This document shows positions 37,749 through 46,959 of a DNA stretch of 64,000 nt, in pieces. Position 1 is the stretch's first letter. Each line of letters opens with the position of its first letter. The DNA is taken from positions 350,349-414,348 of the forward strand of contig NZ_JANZYO010000006.1 in assembly GCF_025506335.1 (NCBI RefSeq), read 5' to 3'. The stretch comes from Mumia quercus. GTDB lineage: Bacteria > Actinomycetota > Actinomycetes > Propionibacteriales > Nocardioidaceae. A program made the position numbers and the translations under genes. The notes beneath the pieces are model-generated. The model saw only the letters and a program-made list of their open reading frames with translations. It searched no databases and had not been told where the DNA came from.

Positions 37749-39761
37749 ATGGCCGACAAGACCCACCGCGATCGCCCCTGGGTGATGCGCACCTACGCCG
37801 GGCACTCCTCGGCGTCTGACTCCAACGCGCTGTACCGCCGCAACCTCGCGAAGGGGCAGACGGGTCTGTCCGTCGCCTTCGACCTCCCGACGCAGACCGG
37901 CTACGACCCTGACCACGAGCTCAGCCGTGGCGAGGTCGGCAAGGTCGGCGTCCCCGTCCCCGACCTGGGTGAGATGCGCCGTCTCTTCGAGGGCATCCCG
38001 CTCAACACGATGAACACCTCGATGACGATCAACGCCACGGCGATGTGGCTCCTGGCGATGTACCAGGTCGTCGCCGAGGAACAGGCCCGCGACGCCGGCG
38101 AGGACCCGCAGGAGTGGGTCGGTCAGCTGGCGGGGACCACGCAGAACGACATCATCAAGGAGTACCTCTCGCGGGGGACGTACGTCTTCCCGCCTGCGGC
38201 CTCGATCCGCCTGACGACCGACATGATCGCCTACACGGTCGTCAACATGCCCAAGTGGAACCCGCTGAACATCTGCAGCTACCACCTGCAGGAGGCGGGC
38301 GCGACCCCCGTCCAGGAGCTGGCCTACGCCCTCTCGACGGCGATCACGATCCTCGACGCGGTGCGCGACGCGGGCCAGGTCCCGCAGGAGGAGTTCGAGA
38401 AGGTCGTCGGACGCATCTCGTTCTTCGTCAACGCCGGCGTCCGGTTCGTCGAGGAGACGTGCAAGATGCGCGCCTTCGGGCAGCTCTGGGACGAGATCAC
38501 CCGCGAGCGCTACGGCGTGCAGGACCCGAAGATGCGGCGCTTCCGCTACGGGGTCCAGGTCAACTCGCTCGGCCTGACCGAGGCGCAGCCCGAGAACAAC
38601 GTCCAGCGGATCGTCCTGGAGATGCTCGGTGTGACCCTGAGCAAGAACGCCCGGGCCCGCGCCATCCAGCTCCCGGCGTGGAACGAGGCGCTCGGCCTGC
38701 CGCGACCGTGGGACCAGCAGTGGTCCCTGCGTCTCCAGCAGGTCCTCGCGTACGAGTCCGACCTGCTGGAGTACGGCGACATCTTCGACGGCAGCCACGT
38801 CATCGAGGCCAAGGTCGCCGAGCTGGTGGCGGGCGCCAAGGAGGAGATCGACCGCGTGCAGGCGATGGGCGGTGCCGTCGCCGCGGTCGAGTCGGGCTAC
38901 ATGAAGCAGGCGCTCGTCGCGTCCCACGCGGCGCGCCGGGCGCAGATCGAGGCAGGCGACCAGCTGGTGGTCGGCGTCAACGCCTACGGCGAGACCGAGG
39001 AGTCGCCGCTGACCGCGGACCTCGACGCCGCGATCCAGACCGCCGACCCGCTGGCCGAGGCGAGCGCCATCGAGCGCGTCGTCGCGTGGCGGGGGCAGCG
39101 TGACGAGACCGAGGTCGCCGAGGCGCTCGAGCGTCTGCGCGCGGACGCGAAGACCGACGCGAACCTCATGACCGCGACGCTGGCGTGTGCGCGCGTCGGC
39201 GTGACCACGGGAGAATGGGCAGGCGCGCTGCGCGAGGTGTTCGGCGAGTTCCGGGCGCCGACGGGGGTGACAGGGGTGGTCGGTGTGGCCGAGGCGGGAG
39301 CCGAGCTCGCTGCCGTGCGCGAGCGGGTCAAGGCCACGGGCGAGGAGCTCGGCGGTCGCCTGCGCCTGCTCGTCGGCAAGCCGGGCCTCGACGGCCACTC
39401 CAACGGTGCCGAGCAGATCGCGGTCCGTGCGCGCGACGCCGGGTTCGAGGTCGTCTACCAGGGCATCCGCCTGACGCCCACGCAGATCGTGGCAGCAGCG
39501 GTCGACGAGGACGTCGACTGCATCGGCCTGTCCATCCTGTCCGGTTCCCACATGGAGCTCGTCCCCGACGTCCTCGCCCTCCTGCGCGAGGCCGGGATCG
39601 GCGACGTGCCGGTCGTCGTCGGCGGCATCATCCCTGAGTCCGACGCGCGCCGCCTCCTCGATGCCGGTGTCGCGGCGGTCTACACGCCGAAGGACTACGG
39701 GATGACCCAGATCATGGACGACATCGTCGACGTCATCCGCCGCGCCAACGACCTGGGCTGA
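37749..39761 (+). CDS. ecm: Ethylmalonyl-CoA mutase (adenosylcobalamin-dependent)
   Basis: A 670-residue B12 mutase of the methylmalonyl-CoA mutase superfamily. The catalytic TIM barrel (~1-500; GTTQNDIIKEYLSRGTYVFPP-like region near 125-145) is fused to a cobalamin-binding domain with DGHSNG, whose His550 should be the lower axial ligand. The single-chain length near 670 and overall sequence resemble the MeaA/Ecm branch rather than the two-subunit methylmalonyl-CoA mutase. It converts (2R)-ethylmalonyl-CoA to methylsuccinyl-CoA. Ccr and an epimerase gene of the same pathway lie about 20 kb away. Reassignment to a related mutase cannot be excluded without alignment. Confidence 0.85.
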   Translation: MADKTHRDRPWVMRTYAGHSSASDSNALYRRNLAKGQTGLSVAFDLPTQTGYDPDHELSRGEVGKVGVPVPDLGEMRRLFEGIPLNTMNTSMTINATAMWLLAMYQVVAEEQARDAGEDPQEWVGQLAGTTQNDIIKEYLSRGTYVFPPAASIRLTTDMIAYTVVNMPKWNPLNICSYHLQEAGATPVQELAYALSTAITILDAVRDAGQVPQEEFEKVVGRISFFVNAGVRFVEETCKMRAFGQLWDEITRERYGVQDPKMRRFRYGVQVNSLGLTEAQPENNVQRIVLEMLGVTLSKNARARAIQLPAWNEALGLPRPWDQQWSLRLQQVLAYESDLLEYGDIFDGSHVIEAKVAELVAGAKEEIDRVQAMGGAVAAVESGYMKQALVASHAARRAQIEAGDQLVVGVNAYGETEESPLTADLDAAIQTADPLAEASAIERVVAWRGQRDETEVAEALERLRADAKTDANLMTATLACARVGVTTGEWAGALREVFGEFRAPTGVTGVVGVAEAGAELAAVRERVKATGEELGGRLRLLVGKPGLDGHSNGAEQIAVRARDAGFEVVYQGIRLTPTQIVAAAVDEDVDCIGLSILSGSHMELVPDVLALLREAGIGDVPVVVGGIIPESDARRLLDAGVAAVYTPKDYGMTQIMDDIVDVIRRANDLG

Positions 39762-39786
39762 GGCTAGCCACTCCTTGCTGGTGGTC

Positions 39787-39820
39787 GTCCGTACCCGCGA
39801 CTAGCGTCGGGGGTACGGAC
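39787..39820 (+). promoter_or_regulatory. Inverted repeat flanking the ferritin promoter
   Basis: GTCCGTACCC (39787-39796) and GGGTACGGAC (39811-39820) form a perfect 10-bp inverted repeat around 14 nt that contain a -10-like TAGCGT (39802-39807). The predicted transcript would start near the right arm. It may be an operator covering the promoter. It does not resemble the iron box of IdeR/DmdR. Confidence 0.45.
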
Positions 39821-39857
39821 AACGCGGGCGACCCCCGCAGGGAGGAGTGAGACAGGG

Positions 39858-40382
39858 ATGGCATCCGACAAGTTCGCGGCACTGCTCAGCGAGCAGGTGG
39901 GGCACGAGTTCGCCGCACACCAGCAGTACGTCGCGATCGCGTGCTACTACGACGCTCTCACGATGCCGCGCATGGCGGCACTGTTCTTCCAGCAGGCGCT
40001 GGAGGAGCGCGACCACGCGATGATGATGGTCCAGTACCTGCTGGACGCCGACGTGCAGGTGCGCATCCCCGGTGTGGCAGACCCGGTGAACGACTTCGAG
40101 GACGTCGTCGCCCCGGTCGCGCTGGCACTCTCCCAGGAGAAGCGGGTCACCGCCCAGATCAACGAGCTGACCCGCGTCGCGCGCGAGGAGAACGACTTCG
40201 CGTCCGACCAGTTCATGCAGTGGTTCATCAAGGAGCAGGTCGAGGAGGTCTCCAAGATGGGCGACCTCCTCGCCGTCGTGACGCGCTCCGCGGACGACCT
40301 CGAGGCGATCGAGCACTGGGTCGCCCGCGAGGAGAAGGGCGAGGCGGCCGACCCGACCGCCCCGCCGGTCGCCGGGGCCTGA
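39858..40382 (+). CDS. Ferritin
   Basis: A 174-residue four-helix ferritin storing iron. The ferroxidase ligands are visible in the first helix (GHEFAAHQQY), the second (ALEERDHAMMM, ExxH) and the later helices. It resembles the non-haem mycobacterial BfrB rather than haem bacterioferritin, since the haem-binding methionine is not evident. GGAGGAG lies about 10 nt upstream of the ATG, and a promoter with an inverted repeat precedes it. Confidence 0.9.
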   Translation: MASDKFAALLSEQVGHEFAAHQQYVAIACYYDALTMPRMAALFFQQALEERDHAMMMVQYLLDADVQVRIPGVADPVNDFEDVVAPVALALSQEKRVTAQINELTRVAREENDFASDQFMQWFIKEQVEEVSKMGDLLAVVTRSADDLEAIEHWVAREEKGEAADPTAPPVAGA

Positions 40383-40397
40383 GCGGGAGGCCGGCCG

Positions 40398-41345
40398 GTG
40401 CGGGTTCTGGTGGTGGGGGCCGGCGTCACCGGCCTGACGTGCGCCGTGGTCGCCGCCGAGCGCGGCCACCACGTCGACGTGCTCGCGCGTGACCTGCCAC
40501 AAGAGACCACGTCGGCCGTCGCGGCGGCGTGCTGGTACCCGTATCTCGCCTACCCCGCGGAGCGGGTCCTCGGATGGGCCCGCCGGTCGTACGAGGTCTT
40601 CACCGAGCTGGCGTCGTACGCCTCGACCGGGGCGGACGGACAGCCGGGAGTGGCGGTCCGGACCGTACGCGAGCTCACCCCGGAGCCCGCTGCCGATCCG
40701 TGGTGGCGTGGAGCCGTCCCCTCCCTGCAGCGGCTCGACGTCGTGCCGGACGGCTACACGGATGGGTGGACGTTCGCCGCTCCCGTCGCGCACATGCCGC
40801 GCTACCTCACGTACCTCGAGCGTCGCCTCGCCGACGCCGGGGCGACCGTGACCCGCATGGCACTCGCGACCCTTCCGCCCGGCGCGGACGCGGTCGTGAA
40901 CGCGTCGGGGCTGGGCAGCCGGTTGCTGAGCGACGACGGCTCCACCACCCCGGTACGCGGCCAGGTGCTCCGCCTTCCCCCGATCGAGGGGGTCGACGAC
41001 GTGCTGCTGGCCGACCGGGTCGACACGGTGACGTACGTGGTCCCGCGCGGGGACGACGTGGTGGTCGGTGGGACGAGCGAGGCAGGGGTCTGGGATCTCG
41101 GCGCCCGGGCGGTGGACACCGAGGCGATCCTCGCCCGTGCGTCTGCGCTGGTCCCCGCGCTGAGAGGCGCGCCCGTCCTCGGCGTCCGCGTGGGGCTACG
41201 GCCCGCGCGGCCGTCCGTACGACTCGAGGTCGAGCGCCGTGACGGTGCGAGCCCCGTCGTCCACTGCTACGGCCACGGTGGTGCCGGGGTGACGCTCTCC
41301 TGGGGGTGCGCGGAGGAGGTCGCCGACCTCCTGGACGCGTTGTGA
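40398..41345 (+). CDS. FAD-dependent D-amino-acid oxidase-like protein
   Basis: A 315-residue FAD enzyme. The N-terminal Rossmann motif VLVVGAGVTGLTCA is followed by the D-amino-acid oxidase signatures AACWYPYLA, VVNASGLGSRLL and the C-terminal HCYGHGGAGVTLSWG. It should oxidatively deaminate D-amino acids to oxo acids with H2O2. The GTG start is 15 nt after the ferritin stop, so the two may be co-transcribed, although no ribosome site is clear. Ferritin beside a peroxide-producing enzyme could be functionally sensible, but this is inference. Confidence 0.87.
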   Translation: MRVLVVGAGVTGLTCAVVAAERGHHVDVLARDLPQETTSAVAAACWYPYLAYPAERVLGWARRSYEVFTELASYASTGADGQPGVAVRTVRELTPEPAADPWWRGAVPSLQRLDVVPDGYTDGWTFAAPVAHMPRYLTYLERRLADAGATVTRMALATLPPGADAVVNASGLGSRLLSDDGSTTPVRGQVLRLPPIEGVDDVLLADRVDTVTYVVPRGDDVVVGGTSEAGVWDLGARAVDTEAILARASALVPALRGAPVLGVRVGLRPARPSVRLEVERRDGASPVVHCYGHGGAGVTLSWGCAEEVADLLDAL

Positions 41346-41355
41346 CCCGTCGCGC

Positions 41356-41901
41356 CTAGTTGGCGGTGAGCTCCTTCAAGGGCTCGTCCAGCTCGGGCTC
41401 GCGGGGCGCGGCCGGCGCCGTCACGATGCTGGACAGTCCGGCCACCCGCGACGCTGCGCGTCGCGACGCGCGGCCGGACAGGCTCGGCGCGGCCTCTTCG
41501 ACCCGCAGCCAGTCGGCGCGGATCTCGGAGAGGCGGTCGTCGGTGATGCGCTCGGAGAGGATGGCCTGCTCCAGCTGCCGGCGGACGTCCCCGTACTCCG
41601 CACGCGCACGCTCGTGCGAGGCGATGACGTCGGCGTCGTCGAGGAAGGAGTGGAGGAGGGCGGTGGCCGCTGTCGCCACGGCGAGTGCGCCCGCCGCGAC
41701 CGTGAACCATGCGCCGTCGTCGGCCAGCAGGCTCGTCAGGCTCGCGCCGGCGGCGAGCGTCGCCAGGAGCACTGCCGTCGCGCCGAGCGCGCGATGGCGG
41801 CGACGCACCGCCTCGGCCGCGACCCGGTGGCCCTCGTGACCGACCCGGATGGCCTCCAGCCACTGCACGACGGTCGGCTCGTCACCGCGATAGGTCCACA
41901 T
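41356..41901 (-). CDS. SLATT-like two-span membrane protein
   Basis: A 181-residue protein. An N-terminal helix (VVQWLEAIRVGHEGHRVAAE) is followed by two transmembrane segments (~40-60 and ~66-86), then a charged helix with SHERARAEYGDVRRQLEQAI, and a proline-rich tail. This layout resembles SLATT domains, predicted pore-forming effectors in nucleotide-signalled conflict systems; I judge by pattern, without alignment. No nucleotide cyclase partner is nearby, but a macro-domain gene lies 0.6 kb away. The ATG has TACCGT (41909-41914) 7 nt upstream, so it is likely leaderless. Confidence 0.5.
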   Translation of the reverse strand: MWTYRGDEPTVVQWLEAIRVGHEGHRVAAEAVRRRHRALGATAVLLATLAAGASLTSLLADDGAWFTVAAGALAVATAATALLHSFLDDADVIASHERARAEYGDVRRQLEQAILSERITDDRLSEIRADWLRVEEAAPSLSGRASRRAASRVAGLSSIVTAPAAPREPELDEPLKELTAN

Positions 41902-42014
41902 GGGGAGGACGGTAGCGGTCGGCACCTCGGTCCGGGTCGAAAATGCCGGGCGTCGAGCAGACGGGGTGCGACTGGCTCTTGCTGATTCGGACAAATCGGC
42001 GTAAGACGGATTAC

Positions 42015-42542
42015 ATGATTACCGAAGCAGAGGTCGACGAAGTGCGCGGCTGGTTCGCGGGGCGCCTTCCGCAGGGGTTGTTCGAGGATCTGGTGAGCGT
42101 GGCCGTCGACCGTGAGGAGATCGTCGTGATCGGGCGGATCCCTGTGCCCGACCTCCCGGAGGGCGCTTCGGACGCCGAGCGGAGCGGCGCGATCGAGGGA
42201 CGGGTCCGCGAGTTCCGTTCGCGTACCCGCGAGGCGCGGATCGAGGTGGCGCGCGAGGCGCAGCACCGGTTCGGACGCACGGTGTCGTGGGGAGTGGAGT
42301 GCGAGGGACGGCGCGCGCTCTTCACCCACCTCGCCTCCCCGGTCATGACCCGGCTCAGGCAGCCGGAGCGCCAGGTGCTCGACACGCTCGTCGCCGGGGG
42401 TGTCGCCCGCAGCCGAAGCGACGCCCTCGGGTGGTGCGTACGGCTGGTCGAGCAGCACGTGGACAGCTGGCTCCAGGAGCTGCGCGACTCGCTGGCCGAG
42501 GTGCGACGCGTGCGCGACCAGGGCCCCGACGCGCAGCGGTGA
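42015..42542 (+). CDS. Conserved actinobacterial protein of unknown function
   Basis: A 175-residue soluble, highly charged protein. The N-terminal half has alternating acidic and basic stretches; the C-terminal part (RQPERQVLDTLVAGGVARSR, then SDALGWCVRLV) could be a helical, ribbon-helix-helix-like unit. I recall close relatives across Streptomyces and its allies, all uncharacterised. It has the best conventional promoter in the window: TTGCTG (41979-41984), 17 bp, TAAGAC (42002-42007), then 7 nt to the ATG, a leaderless start. It diverges from the SLATT-like gene and converges on the macro-domain gene. Confidence 0.75.
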   Translation: MITEAEVDEVRGWFAGRLPQGLFEDLVSVAVDREEIVVIGRIPVPDLPEGASDAERSGAIEGRVREFRSRTREARIEVAREAQHRFGRTVSWGVECEGRRALFTHLASPVMTRLRQPERQVLDTLVAGGVARSRSDALGWCVRLVEQHVDSWLQELRDSLAEVRRVRDQGPDAQR

Positions 42543-42545
42543 CCG

Positions 42546-43055
42546 TCAGTCGACCGCCGCACGCAGCAAGCGGTCGGCGGCTTCGCCGTACGCCACGAGG
42601 ATTGCGTCCTCGACGTCGGTCGACGCCTCGCGGATGCTCGTGACGGCGACGGCCACCGCGTCGTCGAGCGGCCAGCCGTAGGCCCCGGCGGAGATGAGCG
42701 GAAAGGCGACCACACGGGCCTGGAGCTCGTCGGCGACGGCGAGGCTGCGGGCGTACGCCGACCGGAGGAGGTGCGTGCGGTCCTCCTGGCTCGACCAGAC
42801 CGGACCGACCGTGTGGATGACCCAGCGGGCGGGAAGCCTCCCACCCGTGGTGGCGACCGCGTCGCCGGTCGGCAGACCTTCGCGATGACTCGTGGCGCGC
42901 AGCCCGCGACAGGCCTCGAGGATCTCGGGCCCCCCTGCGCGGTGGATGGCACCGTCGACGCCCCCGCCGCCGAGGAGCGTGCTGTTGGCGGCGTTCACGA
43001 CGGCATCCGCCCGGACGGTCGTGATGTCGCCCTGGATCACCCTGATGCGGATCAT
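42546..43055 (-). CDS. Macro-domain protein (O-acetyl-ADP-ribose deacetylase-like)
   Basis: A 169-residue stand-alone macro domain binding or hydrolysing ADP-ribose derivatives. The signature GDITTVRADAVVNAANSTLL, the GGGGVDGAIHRAGG loop with its catalytic-type residues, and VIHTVGPVW near residue 80 are intact. Proposed substrates are O-acetyl-ADP-ribose or ADP-ribosylated macromolecules. The ATG at 43055 is close to AGGAGG, with a TATGCA (43062-43067) possibly serving as a leaderless -10. It converges on the 175-residue gene with a 3-bp gap. Confidence 0.88.
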   Translation of the reverse strand: MIRIRVIQGDITTVRADAVVNAANSTLLGGGGVDGAIHRAGGPEILEACRGLRATSHREGLPTGDAVATTGGRLPARWVIHTVGPVWSSQEDRTHLLRSAYARSLAVADELQARVVAFPLISAGAYGWPLDDAVAVAVTSIREASTDVEDAILVAYGEAADRLLRAAVD

Positions 43056-43105
43056 GCCTCCTGCATACCCGATCGAAGGCTGCCAGGCACGGGCCGCTAC
43101 AGGGT

Positions 43106-45535
43106 TCACGCGACCTTGTGTGCCGGAGCGGACGGACCCGGGTCCGCCAGTGCCCGGCGCGGGTGCTCGTCGTCCTGGGTGAACTTCGCCTCCACCGACC
43201 ACGCGAGCTCGAGGAGCACGATGCCGGCCGCTGCGACGACGAGCCCGGTCACGATCTGCCACGGGTGGCTGAGGTCGAGGGCGAAGAAGCCGCGCGAGAA
43301 CGGCACCGCGAACAGCACGACGTACAACGCAGCCATCGAGACGAGCAGGGCGATCTTCCAGGCGACCAGGGGGCGCGCCACGATGGCGAGCAGCCAGAGC
43401 GCGAGACAGATCATGGTGACCAGCACCGCGGTGCCCGACTGCTCCAGCTGCGCCTCGGTGGGGCTGGGGTCGCGGACGAGCAGGTACGTGGCGAATGCGC
43501 ACAGGCCGATGAGCAGACCGGAGGGCACTGCGAGCCGCAAGACCCGCCGGACGAAGCCGGGACGTGCCCGCGCGTTGTTCGGCGCCAGCGACAGGACGAA
43601 CGCCGGCACGCCGATCGTGAACCAGCCGACGATCGTCAGGTGCCGTGGGAGCAGGGGGTAGGACAGACCGGCGACGGCGACCACGGTGGCGAGGACGAGC
43701 GAGTAGCAGGTCTTGGCGAGGAACAGCGTCGCCACCCGCTCGATGTTCCCGATGACGCGGCGCCCCTCAGCGACCACCGACGGCAGCGTGGCGAACGCGT
43801 CGTCGAGGAGCACCAGCTGGGCGACTCCCCGCGCGGCAGGGCTGCCCGAGCCCATGGCCACGCCGATGTCGGCGTCCTTGAGCGCCAGCACGTCGTTGAC
43901 ACCGTCGCCGGTCATCGCGACGGTGCGGCCGCGTTCCTGGAGCGCGTGCACCATCGTCCGCTTCTGGTCGGGGGTCACCCGACCGAACGCCGAGGTCGCC
44001 TCGACGACGTCGCCGAGCGCGGGCTCCCCGGCAGGCAGGTCGCGCGCGTCGAGCGGCCGCGACCCCGGCGCCAGGCCGACCGCCTCGGCGACGGCGCCGA
44101 CGGAGACCGCATTGTCCCCGGAGATCACCTTGACGTCGACGCCTTGGTCCGCGAAGTACTCCAGCGTCGCGCGGGCGTCGGGGCGGACCCGCTGCTCGAG
44201 GACGACCAGCGCCAGCGGTGTCACGGCGCCGGGCGCGTCGTCGGCGTCGACCGAGCGAGCGCTGCTGCCGAGCAGCAGGACCCGCAGCCCGCCGGCGCCG
44301 ATCCGCTCGGCGTCGGAGCGCACCGGCGACCCTGGCGGCAGCAGGACGTCGCTGGCACCGAGCACGAGGTGGAGCGGCCCGCCGTCGGTCTCCTCGTACG
44401 AGGCGCCGCTCCACTTGCGGGCCGACGAGAACGGCTCGACGGCGTTCGTTCGCCAGGGTGGGGGAGCGGGAAGGCCTTCTGCGATCGCGGCGGCGCTCGC
44501 GTTCGGGTCGGGTTCTGCCGAGGCGACGGCGGCGAGGGCACGGTCGACCCAGGCAGGGTCCACGCCCTCGACCGGGGTGACGGTGCTCAGACGCATCCCG
44601 TTCTCGGTCAGCGTGCCGGTCTTGTCGGTGCAGACCACGTCGACACGCGCCAGCCCTTCGATCGCCGGGAGCTCCTGCACGAGGCACTGGCGCTGTCCGA
44701 GGCGGACGACCCCGACGAAGAACGCCACCGACGTCAGCAGGACGAGTCCTTCCGGGACCATCGGGACCAGCGCCGCCACCATCCGCCGGACGGAGTCCTG
44801 CCACCCTTCGTTGCTGCGCAGGAGCTGGTTGAGGATGGTCAGGAGCGCGACCGGGACCATCAGGAACGTGATGACCTTGAGGATCCGGTTGATCCCGTCG
44901 CGCAGCTCGGAGCTGACCAGCGTGAACCGCGACGCCTCCTGCGTCAGCTGTGCGGCGTGGGCCTGGCCTCCGACCCCGGTGGCCACCATCGCGCCGCGGC
45001 CCGCGACCACGAAGCTGCCCGAGAGGACCGCGTCGCCGGGCACCTTCGTGACCGGGTCGGACTCTCCGGTCAGCAGCGACTCGTCGATCTCGAGGTCGTG
45101 GGCGTCGACGAGCGTGCCGTCGACGATGAGCTGGTCGCCTCGCGCGAGCTCGATGACGTCGTCGCGGACGACCTCGTGCTGCTCGACCTCGACGACCTGC
45201 CCGTCGCGGCGGACGCGAGGCTTCGCCGTGCCGAGGATGGAGAGGCGGTCGAGCGTGCGCTTGGCGCGCAGCTCCTGGACGATGCCGATCCCGCTGTTGG
45301 CGATGATCATGAGGCCGAAGAGGCCGTCGACGACATACCCCGTGCTCATGACGACGAGCCAGAGCACGAGCAGGATCGCGTTGATCCGGGTGAGGACGTT
45401 CGCCCGGATGATCTCGGGGACGCTGCGCCCGGTGCCGCGAGGCGCCTCGTTGGCCAACCCGGCGGCACGACGCTCGGCGACCTCGGCGCTGGTCAGACCT
45501 GCGGCGTCTGGGGCCTTTACGGCGTCGGCGGCCAT
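43106..45535 (-). CDS. ctpE: P-type cation ATPase, CtpE-like
   Basis: An 809-residue P-type ATPase. The actuator domain has LTGESDPV, the transmembrane ion-site helix reads [11 protein letters not shown], the phosphorylation motif is [10 protein letters not shown] (near residue 320), and the hinge is [22 protein letters not shown]. No N-terminal heavy-metal-binding domain is present. It resembles mycobacterial CtpE, reported as a calcium importer; the ion here is inferred from similarity. It is followed, on the same strand, by nothing co-transcribed, and nucS lies upstream with a 37-bp gap. Confidence 0.85.
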   Translation of the reverse strand: MAADAVKAPDAAGLTSAEVAERRAAGLANEAPRGTGRSVPEIIRANVLTRINAILLVLWLVVMSTGYVVDGLFGLMIIANSGIGIVQELRAKRTLDRLSILGTAKPRVRRDGQVVEVEQHEVVRDDVIELARGDQLIVDGTLVDAHDLEIDESLLTGESDPVTKVPGDAVLSGSFVVAGRGAMVATGVGGQAHAAQLTQEASRFTLVSSELRDGINRILKVITFLMVPVALLTILNQLLRSNEGWQDSVRRMVAALVPMVPEGLVLLTSVAFFVGVVRLGQRQCLVQELPAIEGLARVDVVCTDKTGTLTENGMRLSTVTPVEGVDPAWVDRALAAVASAEPDPNASAAAIAEGLPAPPPWRTNAVEPFSSARKWSGASYEETDGGPLHLVLGASDVLLPPGSPVRSDAERIGAGGLRVLLLGSSARSVDADDAPGAVTPLALVVLEQRVRPDARATLEYFADQGVDVKVISGDNAVSVGAVAEAVGLAPGSRPLDARDLPAGEPALGDVVEATSAFGRVTPDQKRTMVHALQERGRTVAMTGDGVNDVLALKDADIGVAMGSGSPAARGVAQLVLLDDAFATLPSVVAEGRRVIGNIERVATLFLAKTCYSLVLATVVAVAGLSYPLLPRHLTIVGWFTIGVPAFVLSLAPNNARARPGFVRRVLRLAVPSGLLIGLCAFATYLLVRDPSPTEAQLEQSGTAVLVTMICLALWLLAIVARPLVAWKIALLVSMAALYVVLFAVPFSRGFFALDLSHPWQIVTGLVVAAAGIVLLELAWSVEAKFTQDDEHPRRALADPGPSAPAHKVA

Positions 45536-45572
45536 GCGGCGAGCCTAGGAGCGCCGCGCCCCGCCCGCGCGC

Positions 45573-46250
45573 TCAGAACAGGCGCAGGCTCGGGTCGTCG
45601 ATCCCGCGCAGCGCGTCGTAGTCGACGACGCGGCACTCGATCCCGCGGTCGGTCGCGAGCGTACGCGCCTGCGGCTTGATCTCCTGCGCGGCGAAGATCC
45701 CGCGGACAGGGGCGAGCAGCGGGTCGCGGTTCATCAGCTCCAGATAGCGGGTGAGCTGCTCGACGCCGTCGATCTCCCCGCGCCGCTTCACCTCGACCGC
45801 GACCGAGCTACCGTCGGCGTCCTTGCAGAGCAGGTCCACGGGGCCGATCGCGGTCATGAACTCGCGTCGCACCAGCGACATCCCGGTGCCGAGGGTCGTG
45901 GGGTGCTCGGCGAGCAGCTCCTGGAGGTGCTTCTCCACCCCGTCCTTCTGCAGACCGGGGTCGATGCCGAGGTCGTGGCTGGAGTCGTGGACGAGCTCGT
46001 CGATGAGGATCCGCAGAGTGTCGTCGGTCTTGGCGGCCGAGACCGTCCACTCGATCGTGCCGTCCTCCGTCGTGGTCTCGCGCAGCGTCGCCGGCGGGCT
46101 CATCCAGTTGAGGGGCTTGTACGCACGGTCGTCGGAGTGGATCGAGACCGACCCGTCCGACTTGACGAGGATGAGGCGGGTGGCCATCGGGAGGTGGGCG
46201 GTGAGCCGCCCGGCGTAGTCCACCTGGCAGCGGGCAATGACGAGTCGCAC
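45573..46250 (-). CDS. nucS: Mismatch endonuclease NucS
   Basis: A 225-residue NucS/EndoMS protein, the nuclease of the MutS/MutL-independent mismatch repair used by actinobacteria. The N-terminal DNA-binding domain ([14 protein letters not shown]) is followed by the RecB-like nuclease motifs [12 protein letters not shown] and [12 protein letters not shown], giving the catalytic Asp...ExK set. The C-terminal tail (ending LRLF) fits the beta-clamp contact region. Proximity to the atp operon is conserved in mycobacteria (Rv1321). Start is GTG. Confidence 0.94.
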   Translation of the reverse strand: MRLVIARCQVDYAGRLTAHLPMATRLILVKSDGSVSIHSDDRAYKPLNWMSPPATLRETTTEDGTIEWTVSAAKTDDTLRILIDELVHDSSHDLGIDPGLQKDGVEKHLQELLAEHPTTLGTGMSLVRREFMTAIGPVDLLCKDADGSSVAVEVKRRGEIDGVEQLTRYLELMNRDPLLAPVRGIFAAQEIKPQARTLATDRGIECRVVDYDALRGIDDPSLRLF

Positions 46251-46283
46251 CCCGACAACTTACAGGGGCGTCGTCGTGAGACC

Positions 46284-46802
46284 TCAGCGCACGCGGACGA
46301 GCACGGTCCCCTTGATCGTCAACGTCTTGGCGCGGAGCCTTCCGCGGGTGATGATCCCGTCGTCACCCTTGAGGACGACCCGCTTCCCCTTGAGGCGCCA
46401 GCTGCCCGAGCGGATGTTCTTGACTCCGGCGAAGTCGTCGACGAACCGACCGCTCTTCTTGATCCGCAGCACCCACTGCATCTCGCGGTTGCGCCAGACG
46501 CCGACCGGTCCCCGTCCTGCCTTCGCGGCCGAGAGCTCCGCCGCGCTGGGGGCGGACGCGGTCTCAGAGGGCGGGGGAGGCGCCGGCGTGGTGGGAGCGT
46601 CGCTCGTCTCGGGTACAGGCTCGGTGGCCGACTCGGTGGTGGCCGTCGGTGCGGGCGAGGTGGTCGTCGGCTGCGGCGACGCGGAAGGAGTCCGCTCGGC
46701 CGAGCTGGTGGCCGGGTCGCCGTCGCCGCAGCCGGCGAGCGCGAGGAGAAGGGCGAGGGCGATCGCGGGGACGCGGCGGGGGGCTTCGTCGAGGCGGCGC
46801 AT
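46284..46802 (-). CDS. Predicted lipoprotein
   Basis: A 172-residue secreted protein. A basic n-region, a hydrophobic core and the lipobox LALAGC (Cys24) mark a lipoprotein signal peptide. A long Thr/Pro/Ser/Ala-rich linker (~25-95) leads to a small C-terminal domain (GVWRNREMQWVLRI, GSWRLKGKRVVLKGDD). I do not recognise that domain. The ATG has TAGCAT (46809-46814) exactly 6 nt upstream, so the mRNA is probably leaderless. Confidence 0.8.
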   Translation of the reverse strand: MRRLDEAPRRVPAIALALLLALAGCGDGDPATSSAERTPSASPQPTTTSPAPTATTESATEPVPETSDAPTTPAPPPPSETASAPSAAELSAAKAGRGPVGVWRNREMQWVLRIKKSGRFVDDFAGVKNIRSGSWRLKGKRVVLKGDDGIITRGRLRAKTLTIKGTVLVRVR

Positions 46803-46913
46803 CCGGCCATGCTAGGTGCAGCGCCGGTCGTCGGCAGGAAACCGCGCGGCGGCCCGTGACGCGGGTCACGGCGCGGAGGTGCCGAAGCCTGTCAGACTCC
46901 GCCTACCCGGTAG

Positions 46914-46930
46914 TAACCTGCCGGTAACTT
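46914..46930 (+). promoter_or_regulatory. Promoter -10 with overlapping TAACC-N4-GGTAA operator
   Basis: TAACCTGCCGGTAA (46914-46927) matches the TTACC-N4-GGTAA palindrome except for one arm base, and its right arm runs into a -10-like TAACTT (46925-46930). The same overlap geometry is found at the ilvG-like and ccr genes. The start codon lies 30 nt downstream with a normal AGGAG ribosome site. Confidence 0.55.
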
Positions 46931-46959
46931 ACGTCCTCCCCGAATCACAGGAGACCTCC

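Noticed and set aside
39760-39786. IdeR/DmdR iron box before ferritin (GGCTGAGGCTAGCCACTCC)
   Set aside because: It matches the 19-bp iron box well only in the core; the flanks do not fit, and the overall match is about 11 of 19.
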